Shown piece after piece: positions 62,419 to 64,000 of a stretch of DNA of 64,000 nt. Both the position numbers and the translations under genes were made by a program. The stretch's first letter is position 1. Each line of letters starts with the position of its first letter. The notes under the pieces were generated by a model that worked only from the letters and a program-made list of their open reading frames with translations, was not told the origin of the DNA and made no database searches. Origin of the DNA: Tamarix chinensis (Eukaryota; Streptophyta; Magnoliopsida; Caryophyllales; Tamaricaceae); assembly GCA_030549775.1 (NCBI GenBank), contig CM060177.1, positions 58,716,638 through 58,780,637 of the forward strand, written 5' to 3'.

Positions 62419-63261
62419 ATGGAGGGTACCATCACTCATAATGGTGACATGTTCAAGTTTACTGCCAAGAATTATTTATATTGGAAGCCTATGATGGAGG
62501 ATCACCTATATTGCAAAGATCTATATGAACCTATTATAAAGGAGAAGATGCCAAAAGGAAAAGATGCCACAGAATGGGAACTCTTGAATCGAAAGGCGGT
62601 TGTTATGACCTATAAGTACATCGATCGAAGCCTATTCGAGCATGTGTCAACTTACACAAATGCTTATGAGTTATGGAAGAAGCTTGAATCAATGATTCAA
62701 AAGAAAACACCCCGAAACAAGGCTCATCTTGTTAGAAGATTAGTCAAGCTGGAGTACAATGATGGTTAAAGTATGATCGAGCATTGGAACAATTTCAAGG
62801 GGCTCGTAAATCAACTCACAAAGATTGAGATGAAGATCAATGATGAATTATAGACTTTGTTACTCCTTAGTTCACTACCCAAGAGTTGCGATACTCTTGT
62901 CCTCACCCTTAGTAACTTGGCTCCCGAAGGAAAGCTCTCCATGGATAGCACCACTGATAGCCTATTGAATAAAGAATCAAAGAGAAAGGAACGTGGAATC
63001 TCTGTCTAATCCGAGGCCAATGTCATCGAGAATCGAAGAAGAAGTGAGACTCGAGGAAGGAGTAAGACTAGGGGTCATGAAAATTCAAGAGGTCGGTCTA
63101 AATCTCATTCTAGGATCATATGCTACTATTGTCGCAAGCCTGGCCACATGAAATTCGAATGTCGAAGTTACAAAAGAGATCAAAAGAATAGGACCGTCAA
63201 GGCCGACACAATCGATCCGAAGAAGAAAGAAGACAAGAGCATAACAGTTGTGCGTGACAAC
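62419..63261 (+). pseudogene. Ty1/copia gag, stop-containing
   Basis: The start ATG at 62419 opens MEGTITHNGDMFKFTAKNYL. It has the copia gag order: YLYWKPMMEDHL, AYELWKKLESMIQKKT, HLVRRLVKLEYNDG, then a TAA at 62767 in the same frame, SMIEHWNNFKGLVNQL, a TAG where DELQ is expected (about 62850), and a basic, Arg-rich region. The intact CCHC zinc knuckle CYYCRKPGHMKFEC is at 63121-63162. Gag forms the particle that packages element RNA. The frame ends at 63261, and the next domain lies one frame over, so a frameshift separates gag from protease here. Relatively well preserved, hence younger than the gypsy relics. Confidence 0.88.
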
Positions 63262-64000
63262 TGAACTTGATGATATCTTTCTCATTGGTGAAGACAATTA
63301 TCTTAACATTGCCGACGACGATAGCTCATGGATTGTTGACTCAGGTGCCTCCTTCCATGTCACCCCACATCAAGAATTCTTATCATCATACCAAGGTGAT
63401 GATTTTAGTAATGTGAAGATGGGAAATCAAGTTTCAAGCAAGATCATTGGAATGGGTAATGTCGTTCTGGTGACCAACACAGGATGTGAACTTGTGTTGA
63501 AGGACGTGAGACATGATCCAGACATGCCTCTCAACCTCATCTCAACCTAAAAGCTCGATGGTGCTGGGTATGTGAATAGATTCGGTGATGGAAAATGAAA
63601 ACTCACAAGAAGTAGCATAATTGTTGCTCGAGGAAGAAAATAAGGCTTGTTGTATGTTATACAAGCCAAGCTATGTAAGGGAGAGACTAATTTTTTCCAT
63701 GATAATTCGTGTTTAGAGCTGTGGCACAAGAGGTTGGGGCATATGAGCGAGAAGGGATTGCAAGTCCTTGCTCAAAAATATCTCCTCCCAGATGTGAAAG
63801 GTAAAATTCTTGATCGTTGCACTTATTGTTTGGCTGGTAAACAACATAGAGTTTAATTTTCTAGAAGCAATGTTCCTCATAGAAGAAAGCATATTCTTGA
63901 ATTGGTGCACATCGATGTATGCTCAATGATGGAGAGATCATTGGGTGGTGCATTATACTTTGTGACATTCATTGATGACCACTCGAAAAAGGTGTTTGTG
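63248..64000 (+). pseudogene. Ty1/copia protease and start of integrase, partial at window end
   Basis: In one frame: protease with WIVDSGASFHV (63329-63361), the active-site DSGA intact, then LKDVRHDPDMPLNLIST. Stops at 63548, near 63597, 63641 and 63854 break it. The integrase zinc region has HKRLGHMSEKGL (63724-63759) and RCTYCLAGKQHRV (63816-63854). The integrase core starts with ELVHIDVCS and TFIDDHSKKVFV at the window end. The LKDVRH and LNLIST words point to a Tork/Tnt1-like copia lineage, an inference. RT and RNase H would follow outside the window. Confidence 0.87.

Overview
This 64 kb window looks like repeat-packed nuclear DNA of a flowering plant. It is AT-rich, has many long (TAA)n tracts, and holds layered Ty3/gypsy, Ty1/copia, LINE, SINE, CACTA and hAT-like relics whose coding parts are broken by stops and frameshifts. 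I could not name the genus. I found no convincing host gene, rRNA, tRNA or CRISPR array. The only gene-like candidate outside the repeats is a 52-codon hydrophobic ORF near 60.4 kb.

Positions 1-36057 read as nested insertions. The oldest layer is an Athila-like Ty3/gypsy pol on the minus strand. Its integrase and most of its RNase H lie at 20029-21275, and the rest of RNase H plus the end of RT lie at 35593-36057. To its left is a plus-strand chromovirus-like (Tekay/Del type) element with pol at 10292-14716 and LTRs at 14717-20027. That element was itself hit by a minus-strand gypsy element, B1 (gag 1-1316, 5' LTR 1578-10291), and by a 285-bp hAT-like MITE (11072-11356). B1's LTR carries a 5.2-kb solo LTR, A1 (2093-7334). 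The Athila RNase H was split by a minus-strand element, C (21276-35592). C's 3' LTR contains solo LTR A3 (22882-27926), and its internal part contains a plus-strand B-family element, B2 (28783 to about 34365), which is truncated on its right.

Positions 36058-40757 hold a tRNA-type SINE, a 2x tandem duplication, a very AT-rich tract, a decayed LINE ORF2 tail and a B-like LTR fragment. Positions 40758-53032 are a run of same-family long LTRs: A7, then A5 interrupted by solo LTR A4, then fragment A6. This run truncates a minus-strand CACTA (En/Spm) transposon (53033-58447), whose TNP2-type transposase and right terminal inverted repeat are recognisable. Positions 58448-61669 are mostly unassigned and include a higher-complexity island (59690-60980) with a strong hairpin. 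From 61670 to the window end is a plus-strand Ty1/copia element (LTR, PBS, gag, protease, start of integrase).

The dominant theme is the A family of very long LTRs (about 3-5 kb). Several copies share a TATA box, a CT-rich and proline-codon-rich leader, (TTA)n tracts, a conserved block ending in a splice-donor-like GGTAAG, duplicated cassettes of a repeat ending in ATAATAGTGG, and a shared 3' end. All assignments come from reading the sequence by eye; no database search was run.
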